This document shows, piece after piece, positions 35,913 through 44,846 of a stretch of DNA of 57,518 nucleotides. The notes below the pieces were generated by a model. The model ran no database searches, was not told the origin of the DNA, and saw nothing but the letters and a program-made list of their open reading frames with translations. The position numbers and the translations under genes are program-made. Positions within the stretch are counted from its first letter, which is position 1, and each line of letters begins with the position of its first letter. This stretch comes from Hyphomicrobiales bacterium (lineage in GTDB: Bacteria; Pseudomonadota; Alphaproteobacteria; Rhizobiales; Methyloligellaceae): assembly GCA_021775575.1 (NCBI GenBank), contig JAJFHO010000147.1, positions 1-57,518 on the forward strand. Direction: 5' to 3'.

Positions 35913-35923
35913 TTAAGGTTACC
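35913..35923 (+). promoter_or_regulatory. TTAAGGTTACC motif, copy in the EamA/initiating-transferase region
   Basis: TTAAGGTTA at 35913-35921 with ACC continuing to 35923 matches the right arm of the inverted repeat at 24354-24365 over eleven bases. It lies 128 bases upstream of the EamA-like ATG and 117 bases before the sugar transferase ATG. Single copy here, no inverted partner. Confidence 0.45.
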
Positions 35924-36039
35924 AAATGGTTTCCAATGACTTGGCATCTCGCAGCGTATCAATCTGAGGCTCGGAAATTGACACGGGCGGCCAACAGGTC
36001 GCCGGCGCGCGAGCCGCGCCGCAAGCGTGAAGAGAGCCA

Positions 36040-37515
36040 ATGTCGAAAATCGATATTTCGTGCGAGGCGGGCAGGGATGCCGCTCTTTTGGGGGCGGGCG
36101 CGGGACCGCGGACGCCGCGGCGCAAGCGGTCGGTATCGCTCGCGCTCATCATCGACGCCGTCGCGCTTCTGGAGGCGGCCCTCATCGTTCTGGCGGCCTG
36201 GGCTGCAAAAATCGGTTATCTGGATTTCTATCTCGGGGCGGTCGAGCAGACAGCTCCCTATATCGGCGTCGCCGTCCTCCTGGCCGTTATTACATCTCTC
36301 GCCTTTCGACGGCTCGGACTGTATAGCGCCGCCCGCATGCGGGAACCTTTCCTGCAGAACGGGCGCCTGTCGCTGGGATTGAGCGGTTCCTTTCTGGTGC
36401 TGGTCTCGGCGCTCTATGTCTTGAAGGAAGTAGAGCAATTCTCCCGCGGCTGGATGCTGCTTTGGTTCGTCGGCAGCGGCATCGCCATTCTGGCGTGCCG
36501 TTTGTTGCTGTGTGTCTTTCTCAGGTCATTTATTGCGCGGGACGCTTTTCGCCAGCAAATAGCCGTTTATGGAGCGGGAGAGCTGGGCAAATCCGTAGTC
36601 TCCTATTTGCGCGATCTCGCCTCCGATGTGGAAGTGATCGGCGTGTTCGACGATCGCCGGTCAGCGGATCGCGGCACGGTGCTGCCCGTGCATGGGGGGC
36701 TGAGCGAACTGGTCGACTTCGGCAAGCGCGAGCTGTGCGACAAGATCATCGTGGCGGTTCCGGTCTCCGAGCAGAGGCTTGTCCGGGTGATGGATCAGTT
36801 GAGCATCCTGCCCGTCGACGTGCAGCTGTGCCCGGAGACGATGCATCTGCCTTGCTCGGTCTTCGGTTTTTCAAGATTGGGCCGGCTGCAGCTTCTCGAC
36901 GTTCAGAGGCGGCCGATGTCGGCTCGCGATCATTACGTAAAGACCGCGATGGACTTCGTTCTCGCCGCAATCGGTCTCGTACTGGTGCTGCCGTTCTTTC
37001 CGCTCATCGCCCTTGCGATCAAGCTCGACAGTTCGGGGCCGGTTTTTTTCCGGCAGCGGCGCCACGGCTACAACCACCAGATCATACGTGTTCTCAAATT
37101 CCGCACCATGACCGTGCTGGAGGATGGCCCGGTCGTACAGCAGGCCCGCAAGGACGATGTGCGCGTGACCCGCGTCGGGCGCTTTCTGCGCGCCACCAAT
37201 ATCGATGAGCTGCCGCAGCTTCTGAACGTTCTGAAAGGCGACATGTCGCTGGTCGGGCCGCGGCCGCACGCGCTCGCCCATGACGCGTTCTATGCCGAAC
37301 TCGTGGACCGCTATGGCAGCCGCCTGCGCGTCAAGCCGGGAATTACCGGCTGGGCGCAGGTCAACGGCTTCTCCGGAGAGACGTCCGACCCGGAGCTGAT
37401 GCGCAAACGCGTCGAGCATGATGTCCACTACATCGACAACTGGTCGGTGTGGCTCGATGCGGAAATCATCCTGTGGACCGTATTCATGGCCCTGACCGGG
37501 CGTCTGGTTCATTGA
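36040..37515 (+). CDS. Undecaprenyl-phosphate sugar phosphotransferase (WcaJ/WbaP type)
   Basis: A 491-residue inner-membrane initiating enzyme. N-terminal TM segments (about residues 28-170) are followed by a Rossmann-like CoA-binding domain, [14 protein letters not shown]. The C-terminal Bac_transf catalytic domain starts near 300 with [15 protein letters not shown] and includes [37 protein letters not shown]. It transfers a sugar-1-phosphate, probably glucose or galactose, onto undecaprenyl phosphate as the first step of the repeat unit. AAGAGAG precedes the ATG. It is first in the plus-strand run to 43270. Confidence 0.93.
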   Translation: MSKIDISCEAGRDAALLGAGAGPRTPRRKRSVSLALIIDAVALLEAALIVLAAWAAKIGYLDFYLGAVEQTAPYIGVAVLLAVITSLAFRRLGLYSAARMREPFLQNGRLSLGLSGSFLVLVSALYVLKEVEQFSRGWMLLWFVGSGIAILACRLLLCVFLRSFIARDAFRQQIAVYGAGELGKSVVSYLRDLASDVEVIGVFDDRRSADRGTVLPVHGGLSELVDFGKRELCDKIIVAVPVSEQRLVRVMDQLSILPVDVQLCPETMHLPCSVFGFSRLGRLQLLDVQRRPMSARDHYVKTAMDFVLAAIGLVLVLPFFPLIALAIKLDSSGPVFFRQRRHGYNHQIIRVLKFRTMTVLEDGPVVQQARKDDVRVTRVGRFLRATNIDELPQLLNVLKGDMSLVGPRPHALAHDAFYAELVDRYGSRLRVKPGITGWAQVNGFSGETSDPELMRKRVEHDVHYIDNWSVWLDAEIILWTVFMALTGRLVH

Positions 37516-37528
37516 CGGAGCAATTTGG

Positions 37529-38977
37529 GTGATGTTGAGAAGCGTACATACCGATGTCAGGAACCGGCCCGTCTGTGTCGATCTGGACGGCACGCTGTTT
37601 CGCGGCGATTTACTGGTCGAGTCGGTCATCGCCTTGCTGAAGATCAATCCGCTATTCCTCTTTCTGCTGCCCGTCTGGCTGATCGGCGGCAAGGCGCATC
37701 TCAAGCAGCAGATCGCGAACCGCGTCGATATCGATCCCGTGGCATTGCCCTACAACAAGCCGTTCCTGGCCTGGCTCAGGAAACAGAAAAAGGCCGGCCG
37801 TCCGATCGTCCTGGCGACGGCGTCGAACGTGAAATTCGCTAGAGCGATTGCCGGCCATCTGAAGCTCTTCGACCTGGTTCTCGCCAGCGATGCCGAGAAT
37901 AATCTTTCCGGTGACGCCAAGCTGGCGCGGTTGCGCGAGGAATTTGGCGATGGCAATTTCGACTATGCGGCCAATGCCAGGGTTGATCTGAAAGTCTGGC
38001 GCCACGCCAATGCGGCCATCGTGGTCAATCCCGAATCCGGCGTGCGCCGCGCGGTGGAGAGCCGCATGCCCGTCGCCAAAGTATTTGACGACCGGGACGA
38101 TCGCCTGCGCCATTGTCTGAAAGCGATGCGTCTGCATCAGTGGCTGAAGAATCTTCTCGTTTTCGCGCCGCTGGTTCTGGCGCACCGGCTGTTCGAGCAG
38201 CAGTTGGTGGTTCAGGCCTGTATCGCTTTCTTCGCCTTCAGCCTGTGTGCGTCCAGCGTCTATCTGCTGAACGACATCCTCGATCTCGCCGCCGATCGCC
38301 GCCACCCGAAGAAGCGGTTGCGTCCGTTCGCCAGCGGCGCGTTGCCCGTGCTTCACGGTGTCCTGCTCGCGCCGGTTCTGCTCGCTGGCGCGCTGGCGCT
38401 ATCGCTGTTTCTGCCGCCGCTGTTCGGCGTCATGCTCGCGCTGTACTATCTGACGACGCTTGTCTATTCGCTGTTCATAAAGCGGACCGTGCTGTTCGAT
38501 GTGCTCGTCCTTGCCGGCCTGTTCACCTTCCGCCTCCTGGCCGGTGGCGCGGCGGTGGGCGTACCGCTCTCCTTCTGGCTGCTCGCCTTTTCCATGTTCC
38601 TGTTCCTCTCGCTGGCGCTGGTGAAGCGCTATGTCGAGTTGAGAATGCTCCCGAACGAGCCGGGCCGGCAGCTTGCCGGGCGCGGTTACCAGGCCGCCGA
38701 TCTGGAGACGCTCGCCCATTTCGGCATCGTCAGCGGTTACATGGCGGTGCTTGTTCTGGCGCTCTATATCGACAGCCAGGCGGTCACCCTGCTGTACGGG
38801 CATCCGGAAATGATTTGGTTCCTGTGTCCGCTGATTCTCTATCTGGTCAGCCGCATCTGGCTTCTCGCGCGGCGCGGCGAAATGCATGACGACCCTGTCG
38901 TATTCGCGGTCAAGGACAGCCGCAGCCTCGCTGTTGTCGCGCTCGGCGGCGCGTTGATGTGGGCGGCGACCCTGTGA
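37529..38977 (+). CDS. HAD-UbiA fusion: likely decaprenyl/polyprenyl-phosphate phosphoribosyltransferase
   Basis: A 482-residue protein. GTG 37529 or ATG 37532 could be the start. N-terminal HAD domain: DLDGT (near 18), LATAS and VDLKVW. The C-terminal UbiA membrane domain has NDILDLAADRRHPKKRLRPF (about 248-267) and FDVLVLAGLFTFRLLAGG, the DPPR-synthase pattern of mycobacterial Rv3806c. That enzyme joins PRPP to polyprenyl phosphate. A fused HAD phosphatase could then remove the 5-phosphate. It starts 13 bases after the initiating transferase, and its stop overlaps the next gene. HAD motif III is not obvious (DYAANARVD). Confidence 0.82.
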   Translation: MMLRSVHTDVRNRPVCVDLDGTLFRGDLLVESVIALLKINPLFLFLLPVWLIGGKAHLKQQIANRVDIDPVALPYNKPFLAWLRKQKKAGRPIVLATASNVKFARAIAGHLKLFDLVLASDAENNLSGDAKLARLREEFGDGNFDYAANARVDLKVWRHANAAIVVNPESGVRRAVESRMPVAKVFDDRDDRLRHCLKAMRLHQWLKNLLVFAPLVLAHRLFEQQLVVQACIAFFAFSLCASSVYLLNDILDLAADRRHPKKRLRPFASGALPVLHGVLLAPVLLAGALALSLFLPPLFGVMLALYYLTTLVYSLFIKRTVLFDVLVLAGLFTFRLLAGGAAVGVPLSFWLLAFSMFLFLSLALVKRYVELRMLPNEPGRQLAGRGYQAADLETLAHFGIVSGYMAVLVLALYIDSQAVTLLYGHPEMIWFLCPLILYLVSRIWLLARRGEMHDDPVVFAVKDSRSLAVVALGGALMWAATL

Positions 38978-40329
38978 GCGGCTCCATGGATGCGACCTAT
39001 CAGTCATGGGGACGTTTTCCAGCCGCGCGCCAGTCCGGCGTCGTGCCGAACCATCGTGATGCGCCGCTCCCCCTGGATCGCGCATCCGGCAATACCTATC
39101 TGCCCTTCGGCAACGGGCGCAGTTATGGCGACAGTTGCCTGAATGACGGTGGTGTGCTGATCGACTGCCGCGGCCTTGACCGGGTCATCGCGTTCGACGC
39201 CACCGCGGGCGTGCTGCGCTGCGAGGCCGGCGTTCTCCTCGCCGATATCCTGCCGCTGATTCTGCCGGAGGGGTGGTTCCTGCCGGTGACTCCGGGAACC
39301 CAGTTCGTCACCGTCGGCGGCGCCATCGCCAACGATGTGCATGGTAAAAACCATCATGTCGCGGGCACGCTCGGCCGCCATGTGCGCCGCTTCGAACTGC
39401 TGCGCTCCGACGGTTCGCGGCGGATTTGCTCACCGCGCAAAAACACCGAGTGGTTCCGCGCCACCGTCGGGGGGCTCGGGCTGACCGGTGTGATCACCTG
39501 GGCCGAAATCCAGCTCAAGCCGGTCGCCAATGCCGCGATCGAACAGGAGGTGATCCGCTTCTCGGGGCTCAGGGAGTTTTTCGAGCTCTCCCGGGAATCG
39601 GAAGTCTCGCACGAATATACGGTGTCATGGGTCGATTCCCTGGCTGGCGGCGCGGCGCTCGGGCGCGGTCTGTTCATCCGGGGAAACCACGCCGGGGAGG
39701 GCGCCGGACCGGTACCGGGCGCGCCGGGCAGGCCGGTCGAGTTTCCGCTCGATCCGCCATTTCCGCTGCTGAACCGGTTGACCCTGCGGGCTTTCAACAC
39801 GCTCTATTACCGCAAGCAACTGTCGAAGCAGAAACGCGCGCTGGTGCATTGCGAGCCGTTTTTCTACCCGCTTGACCGGGTCCGCAAATGGTACCGGCTC
39901 TATGGGCCGAAAGGTCTGTTGCAGCATCAATCCGTGATACCGCATGAAGCGGGCGAGGCGGCCGTGCGCGAGTTGTTGGAGCGCTCTCTTAACGCCGGCG
40001 CGGGATCGTTCCTGACCGTCCTCAAGGAGTTCGGGCCGCTCCCCTCCGCGGGCATGATGTCGTTCCCGCGGCCCGGCGTCACCCTGACGCTCGACTTCGC
40101 CAACCGGGGCCGAAAGACGCTGGCGCTGCTCGATGAGCTCGACAGTGTCGTGCGCGAGGCCGGCGGCGCCGTCAACCCATACAAGGACGCCCGCATGAGC
40201 GCGGAGAGCTTTCAGGCGTTTTTTCCGCAATGGCGTGCCTTCACCGCCTATGCGGACCCGTGCTTCTCGTCGAGTTTCTGGCGCCGTGTAACCGATGGCG
40301 CGCGGGTCAAGCAGGAGGTGCCGGCATGA
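38974..40329 (+). CDS. DprE1-like FAD-dependent oxidoreductase
   Basis: A 451-residue flavoprotein from GTG 38974, whose GTGA overlaps the previous stop; ATG 38986 is an alternative. FAD-binding PFGNGRSYGDSCLNDGG and the very conserved TVGGAIANDVHGKNHH (near residue 120) match DprE1. YKDARMSAESF near 404 carries the Lys equivalent to Lys418 of the mycobacterial enzyme. DprE1 oxidises decaprenylphospho-ribose at C2' so that an SDR (DprE2) can reduce it to arabinose. No DprE2 gene is in the window. It is linked by overlap to the UbiA and GT-C genes. Confidence 0.86.
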   Translation: MSGSMDATYQSWGRFPAARQSGVVPNHRDAPLPLDRASGNTYLPFGNGRSYGDSCLNDGGVLIDCRGLDRVIAFDATAGVLRCEAGVLLADILPLILPEGWFLPVTPGTQFVTVGGAIANDVHGKNHHVAGTLGRHVRRFELLRSDGSRRICSPRKNTEWFRATVGGLGLTGVITWAEIQLKPVANAAIEQEVIRFSGLREFFELSRESEVSHEYTVSWVDSLAGGAALGRGLFIRGNHAGEGAGPVPGAPGRPVEFPLDPPFPLLNRLTLRAFNTLYYRKQLSKQKRALVHCEPFFYPLDRVRKWYRLYGPKGLLQHQSVIPHEAGEAAVRELLERSLNAGAGSFLTVLKEFGPLPSAGMMSFPRPGVTLTLDFANRGRKTLALLDELDSVVREAGGAVNPYKDARMSAESFQAFFPQWRAFTAYADPCFSSSFWRRVTDGARVKQEVPA

Positions 40330-41675
40330 CCGCCCGCGCCGCTTTCGATCCGTTCATTCGGGCATTCTTGAGCATCGTTGCCGCGGCCCATGTCGCCTTG
40401 GTGCTTTTCGTTCCCGATATGGCGGAGAAATTCCAGCTCGGCGACCGGGCCTGGGATCGTTCGGCCAAGATCGATGCCCTGCTGCGAGCCCCTGATTTCG
40501 AAGCCGGCATCGCGGCCCTGTTCTACAATGGCGCGCCGGGCGACTATATCTTCTTCCTGCCAGCCTATGCCGGTTTCGGGCCGGCCGGCGTAATCGCGCA
40601 GAATATCGTCCTGCTGCTTATCGGCCTTTGGTTCCTGTACCGGATCGGACTTGCCTGGCTCTCGCCGGCAGCCGCGCGGATCGCGGTTATTGCCTATGCG
40701 CTTTTGCCAGCGACAATCTTCCATCCGCACGTATTCGCCAGCGAGGCGATCTGCAATCCCTTGCTGATTATCGCGACCTGGTATGCCGGCCGTCTGCTTA
40801 CGAGCGACCGTCCGGCGCTTCGTGATGCTGCGCTGTTCGGCCTTGTTTGCGCGGTGCTCGTGTTTACCCGCCATATCTATCTGCTGTTCCCGGCGATGGT
40901 GGCCGGTCTGATGCTGGTGCGGCAGGGTTTTGCGCGCCGCTCCATTGCGGCGCTGTGCATGGTGCTGGCGCTGTCCTTTGCGATGACTGGAGGCTGGCGC
41001 GCGGCAAACTGGGCGACCGAGGGCCGCTATGAGGTGGCGCCGAGTTTCCACGGGCTGGAGTCGAACCTGTTTCTGCGCGCCGAGCGCATGGCGGCGACGG
41101 GTGGTTTTGCCCTTGTATCGGAAATTTCGCGGCGCCGCGCCATCAGCCCTGCCGATTTTGCTGAGCTCGCCATCGGGCATCCCGCGCCGCTGCTGCGGAC
41201 CGTCGTTTCCGATGCGGTCAATCTGACCGGCAACACGGGCGTGTCGATGGTCTATGGGCGTTATTTAGGCCTGTTCGACCTCGGCGAAAAGGGCGATGCG
41301 GACGTTTTCAAATGGCGCGACATCCGCGACCGGGACGGCACCATCGCCATGCTCGCCTATATGGGCCGAACCGCGCCGCTGGCGCTTGTTTTCAATGCGG
41401 GCTTTGCGCTCATGTGGGTGGCGCTGCTTGTTGTCTCCCTGCTCGGCGCGTTCCGGTTTCTGTTCGATGGCACAAGCGGAATTGCGCTGCGCCTGCTGTT
41501 CGCGGGCGTGCCGCTCTATGTTTTCACGTTTACCTTCGTATCCGGGTCGGTGCGATGGGACCACCGCTCGCCGATGGAATTTGTGATCTGCCTTTTCTTC
41601 GCTGCGGGAATACCTGTTTTGCTCTCGCTCTTCGACAAGGCGGACAACAGACTTCCTATTTCAGAAGCCGGGTGA
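40326..41675 (+). CDS. GT-C type membrane glycosyltransferase (polyprenyl-phosphate-sugar dependent)
   Basis: A 449-residue inner-membrane protein from ATG 40326, whose ATGA overlaps the DprE1-like stop. About ten hydrophobic segments. The first periplasmic loop carries FQLGDRAWDR, where GT-C enzymes hold catalytic acids, though I could not align it strictly. Helices such as FFLPAYAGFGPAG and IAQNIVLLLIGLWFLYRIG are typical of the GT39/ArnT type, which transfers a sugar from a polyprenyl phosphate to an acceptor in the periplasm. With its operon partners it likely uses polyprenyl-phosphate arabinose. Confidence 0.78.
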   Translation: MTARAAFDPFIRAFLSIVAAAHVALVLFVPDMAEKFQLGDRAWDRSAKIDALLRAPDFEAGIAALFYNGAPGDYIFFLPAYAGFGPAGVIAQNIVLLLIGLWFLYRIGLAWLSPAAARIAVIAYALLPATIFHPHVFASEAICNPLLIIATWYAGRLLTSDRPALRDAALFGLVCAVLVFTRHIYLLFPAMVAGLMLVRQGFARRSIAALCMVLALSFAMTGGWRAANWATEGRYEVAPSFHGLESNLFLRAERMAATGGFALVSEISRRRAISPADFAELAIGHPAPLLRTVVSDAVNLTGNTGVSMVYGRYLGLFDLGEKGDADVFKWRDIRDRDGTIAMLAYMGRTAPLALVFNAGFALMWVALLVVSLLGAFRFLFDGTSGIALRLLFAGVPLYVFTFTFVSGSVRWDHRSPMEFVICLFFAAGIPVLLSLFDKADNRLPISEAG

Positions 41676-41743
41676 CTACACAGCGCGTCGTATCGCGTCG
41701 CCATATCAAGGCGTGCGAGCGTCCACGCCGAGACAGGGCGATC

Positions 41744-42541
41744 ATGAAGATTGCAGTAGCCGCAACGCTGGTCATGTTGCTCGCTGGCGCCGCACCGTGC
41801 GGCGCCGGCGTGGATTTGCCGCGCGACGTGGCCAGCGGTTGGGACTTCGACGTCAGTCTGAGACGTGGTTTTAGGCCTTGGGGCTACAAGCTTGTCAGCA
41901 TCGCCGACGGCCATCCGGTGCGCGCGGGAAAGCAATCGCTTCGCTTCGAGGTCCGCCCCGGAGACTGCAGTGAAAACTCCATGGGACATGACGATTGCGC
42001 TACCGACAGGGAACGGCACGAGCTCGTTCAGATCGGACGGACACAAGAGGAGGGCGATGAATGGTGGTACGCCTGGTCGCTCTATCTCCCTCTCGACTAT
42101 CCGAATGTGTATCCAACCAAGGTCGCCCTGGCCCAGTTTCATCAGCATCCGGAAGTCATCTGGATGTTTCGCAACAAGGATGGCGGCTATTTCGTCAACC
42201 GGCAGGAGGAACTCGGGCGCGGCTATGGCTTCGACCGGATCCTCGAGGACGCCGATATGCGCGGGCTGTGGAACGATATGCTGGTCCACGCCCGTTGGAC
42301 CCGCAAGGGCGACGGCTACTTCAAGGTCTGGGTCAGCAACGTGCTGGTCTATGACTATAAGGGGCCGACCATGGGCGCGGACACGACCGTCTATTTCAAG
42401 ATCGGCATCTACCGCACCTTTGTCAGCCGTTACAAGAAGGCGAAAGGCGTGCAGGCAGTCCCCGCGCAGGTCGTCTATTTCGATGAAGTCCGGCGCGGCA
42501 AGACGCGGGCGGACGTTGCGATCGGTGCACGGTCCCGTTGA
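41744..42541 (+). CDS. Secreted polysaccharide lyase (PF14099 type)
   Basis: A 265-residue protein with a Sec signal peptide (about residues 1-22, ending CGAG). The lyase signature region is ERHELVQIG then EGDEWWYAWSLYLPLDYP and ALAQFHQHPEVIW, with a beta-jelly-roll fold expected. AGGG lies upstream of the ATG. It should act on acidic polysaccharide in the periplasm or outside by beta-elimination. The product's ManNAcA residue would be a suitable site. It follows the GT-C gene in the same direction, 68 bases on, and is most likely a polymer-trimming enzyme. Confidence 0.82.
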   Translation: MKIAVAATLVMLLAGAAPCGAGVDLPRDVASGWDFDVSLRRGFRPWGYKLVSIADGHPVRAGKQSLRFEVRPGDCSENSMGHDDCATDRERHELVQIGRTQEEGDEWWYAWSLYLPLDYPNVYPTKVALAQFHQHPEVIWMFRNKDGGYFVNRQEELGRGYGFDRILEDADMRGLWNDMLVHARWTRKGDGYFKVWVSNVLVYDYKGPTMGADTTVYFKIGIYRTFVSRYKKAKGVQAVPAQVVYFDEVRRGKTRADVAIGARSR

Positions 42542-42559
42542 CCGGATAGGAACAGCCGC

Positions 42560-43270
42560 ATGCCCAAGACGGTATTGGAAATGCTCAAGGCTATTGGCAT
42601 CGGATATTCACGCCGCCGCCGGCGGCATCGGGCGGCTCTGCTGCACAGTTGGTTCGCGCTCGGCAGCGAGCGGACGATACTCGATCTCGGCGGCGGTGAC
42701 GGTGGCCACGCACATATGATCTGGCCCGATCACAGCAATATCATGATCGCCGATCTCGACCCGGACGCACTTCTGCGCGCCAGGGACCGGTACGGATACG
42801 CCACTATTCCGCTCGACGCGACGGCGACATTGTCCTTCGTCGACAAGGAATTCGACCTCGTTTTCTGCTCCAGCGTGCTGGAGCATGTGACCGGCCCCAA
42901 GGCCAAGATGATTGCGATGACGGACGACAAACGCTTCAAGCGCGTGGCATCGGAACACCAGGCCCGGTTCGCGGACGAGATCAAACGGGTAGCGAACGGC
43001 TATTGGGTCCAGACGCCCTATAAATATTTCATGATCGAAAGCCACAGCTGGTTGCCGGGTCTGATCGTGTTTTTGCCGCGCAAGATCCTGCTGCCGCTTC
43101 TGAAGCTGTTTGCCGGGTTCTGGCCCAAGGCCACCCTGCCGGATTGGAATTTGCTGACTCGCGCGGATATGACCCGGCTGTTTCCCGGAGCTGAAATCAT
43201 CACCGAATATTCGTTCGGCCTTCCGAAATCGCTGATCGCCTATCAGGCTCCCGACCGGGGCTCTGGATAG
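42560..43270 (+). CDS. Class I SAM-dependent methyltransferase
   Basis: A 236-residue protein with AGGA eight bases before the ATG. The SAM motif ILDLGGGDGGH lies near residues 40-50, with IADLDPDALLRARD and FCSSVLEHVTGPKAK following, so the class I fold is complete. Long basic N-terminus (SRRRRRHR) and a hydrophobic amphipathic insert, LIVFLPRKILLPLLKLF, suggest membrane association. Likely O-methylates a sugar or the chain end. It is the last gene of the plus-strand run and converges with the PP2C gene 67 bases away. Confidence 0.85.
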   Translation: MPKTVLEMLKAIGIGYSRRRRRHRAALLHSWFALGSERTILDLGGGDGGHAHMIWPDHSNIMIADLDPDALLRARDRYGYATIPLDATATLSFVDKEFDLVFCSSVLEHVTGPKAKMIAMTDDKRFKRVASEHQARFADEIKRVANGYWVQTPYKYFMIESHSWLPGLIVFLPRKILLPLLKLFAGFWPKATLPDWNLLTRADMTRLFPGAEIITEYSFGLPKSLIAYQAPDRGSG

Positions 43271-43337
43271 CCCGGTCGCCGCGCAAGTTCATGGCCGATT
43301 CCGCTCTGTCATGCAGCCGCCGTAAGGGGCGGTGGCG

Positions 43338-44846
43338 TCAAAAATATTGAATACCGGGCCTATCGCCGAAATAGCGCCTGCAATAGTCCGGCAATGACAG
43401 GACCGGGCCCGCCTGGCTCTGGGCGCGAAGCTGGCAGTCGAATGCCGGCAGGCTTTGCGGCACGACCCGCTTGGTTTCCTTCGACTTCTGCCGGGGTGGT
43501 GCGAAGGAGGCGGGCGGCGCGTCGGCTTTACCGGGGGCAGGCTCGGGACCAATCGGCGCGCTGTTCTCCAGCGTGTCGGGCGCCGGCACTGTATTTTCGG
43601 GGCTTTTGGTCTCCGGCTCCTTCAAGTCCGGTTTCGCCTGCCGGGCCCGGCCGGGCGTATCTTTTTCAGGCGCTGGCTTGGCTCTGCCCAACTTTTCGTC
43701 CGCGTTTCCGGACTGGTCGGAGAGAGGCTTGCTCGGGGCTTGTTTGGAGGCCTTCGGCGTCGAAGGCTTGGTTGGTTTCGGTTCGGCTGATTTAGGGCCG
43801 ACGGATTTCTCCGGTACGGGCTTCGAAACGGCCGGTGTTTGTATCGCCTGCTTCGCTCCGGGGACTTGCAGATACCACCAGGCCCCGCCGGCCAGAAGCG
43901 CAACAAGCAGAAGCGCGGCGAAGACCCATTTGGAGCCTGATGTTGTCTGCACGACGGATTTGGCCGACGGCGCGGCGCTTTCAGCCGCCAACTTGTCGGC
44001 ATCGACATCCAGCGGGCCGCGCGGGCCTCCCGGTGCGTGCGCCCGCGGCGGAGCCGCCACCGTTGCGGCGTCTCCGGCAGGAAGCGCCGCCCCGCCTTCG
44101 ATGCGGGCGACGACGACGGTCGTGTTATCCTGGCGCGGCTGGCGTTCGGTCTCGACCGCGGAGAGCAAAATGGCGGCGATCTTTTGCGGCGGGGCATTGG
44201 CCAGTTCACTGACAAGCGCTTCGACTTTCTTCGTGGGCAGGGTGTCGAGCCCGTCGGAGGCGAGCAGGACAATATCGCCGCGCTGCAAGCGCACCGGCTG
44301 TTCGGGCAGGTCGATATATTTGATTTCCTCGCCCGAGACCGCGGAGGCGATAACGTTGCGGAACTCGTCGAGAGCCGGATCGTCGGGGGCGTGCTTGCCC
44401 GATTTTACCATGAGGGTTGCAAGCGAATGGTCTTCGTTGAGTTTGCGCAACTTGCCGTCGCGGAAAAGATACAGATGGCTGTCGCCGATGCTCACCCATT
44501 GCAGGGTGTCTTCGGAGGCGATTGCCGCAACCAGCGTGGTCGCCATACCGTCCAGATTTGGCTTCGCCGTGATTTCGGCGCGGACACGGTCATTCAATTC
44601 TTCAAGGGTTTCGCCCAGCGCCTCGCGTTGCCTGGAACCTTTGTCGAAGGTGCCCGATGCGGCGGCGTTAAGCAGGGTGTCGACGGCAATTCGCGAGGCG
44701 GTGGCGCCGCCGGTCTGTCCGCCGACACCGTCGGCGAGCACCAGCAGATGGCTTGCCGCCCTGTCGTTCAGCCGTGCGCTTCCCGCGGCGTCCTGCTGCT
44801 CGGAACGCTTGCCGATATAGTCGGCGGTATGAGTTTCAATCGTCAT
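43338..44846 (-). CDS. PP2C-type protein phosphatase with TM segment and Pro-rich tail
   Basis: A 502-residue protein from ATG 44846. N-terminal PP2C domain (about 1-240) with metal-binding motifs LADGVGGQTGG, GMATTLVAAI, VSIGDSHLYLF, LLASDGLDTLP and DNTTVVVARI, all intact. One TM helix (about 306-327) is followed by a Lys/Pro-rich linker of about 130 residues and a short Cys-containing end (FDCQLRAQSQ, LPDYCRRYFGD). A cytoplasmic phosphatase tied to the membrane with a periplasmic linker is inferred. It overlaps the FHA gene by four bases. No Ser/Thr kinase is in the window. Confidence 0.9.
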   Translation of the reverse strand: MTIETHTADYIGKRSEQQDAAGSARLNDRAASHLLVLADGVGGQTGGATASRIAVDTLLNAAASGTFDKGSRQREALGETLEELNDRVRAEITAKPNLDGMATTLVAAIASEDTLQWVSIGDSHLYLFRDGKLRKLNEDHSLATLMVKSGKHAPDDPALDEFRNVIASAVSGEEIKYIDLPEQPVRLQRGDIVLLASDGLDTLPTKKVEALVSELANAPPQKIAAILLSAVETERQPRQDNTTVVVARIEGGAALPAGDAATVAAPPRAHAPGGPRGPLDVDADKLAAESAAPSAKSVVQTTSGSKWVFAALLLVALLAGGAWWYLQVPGAKQAIQTPAVSKPVPEKSVGPKSAEPKPTKPSTPKASKQAPSKPLSDQSGNADEKLGRAKPAPEKDTPGRARQAKPDLKEPETKSPENTVPAPDTLENSAPIGPEPAPGKADAPPASFAPPRQKSKETKRVVPQSLPAFDCQLRAQSQAGPVLSLPDYCRRYFGDRPGIQYF

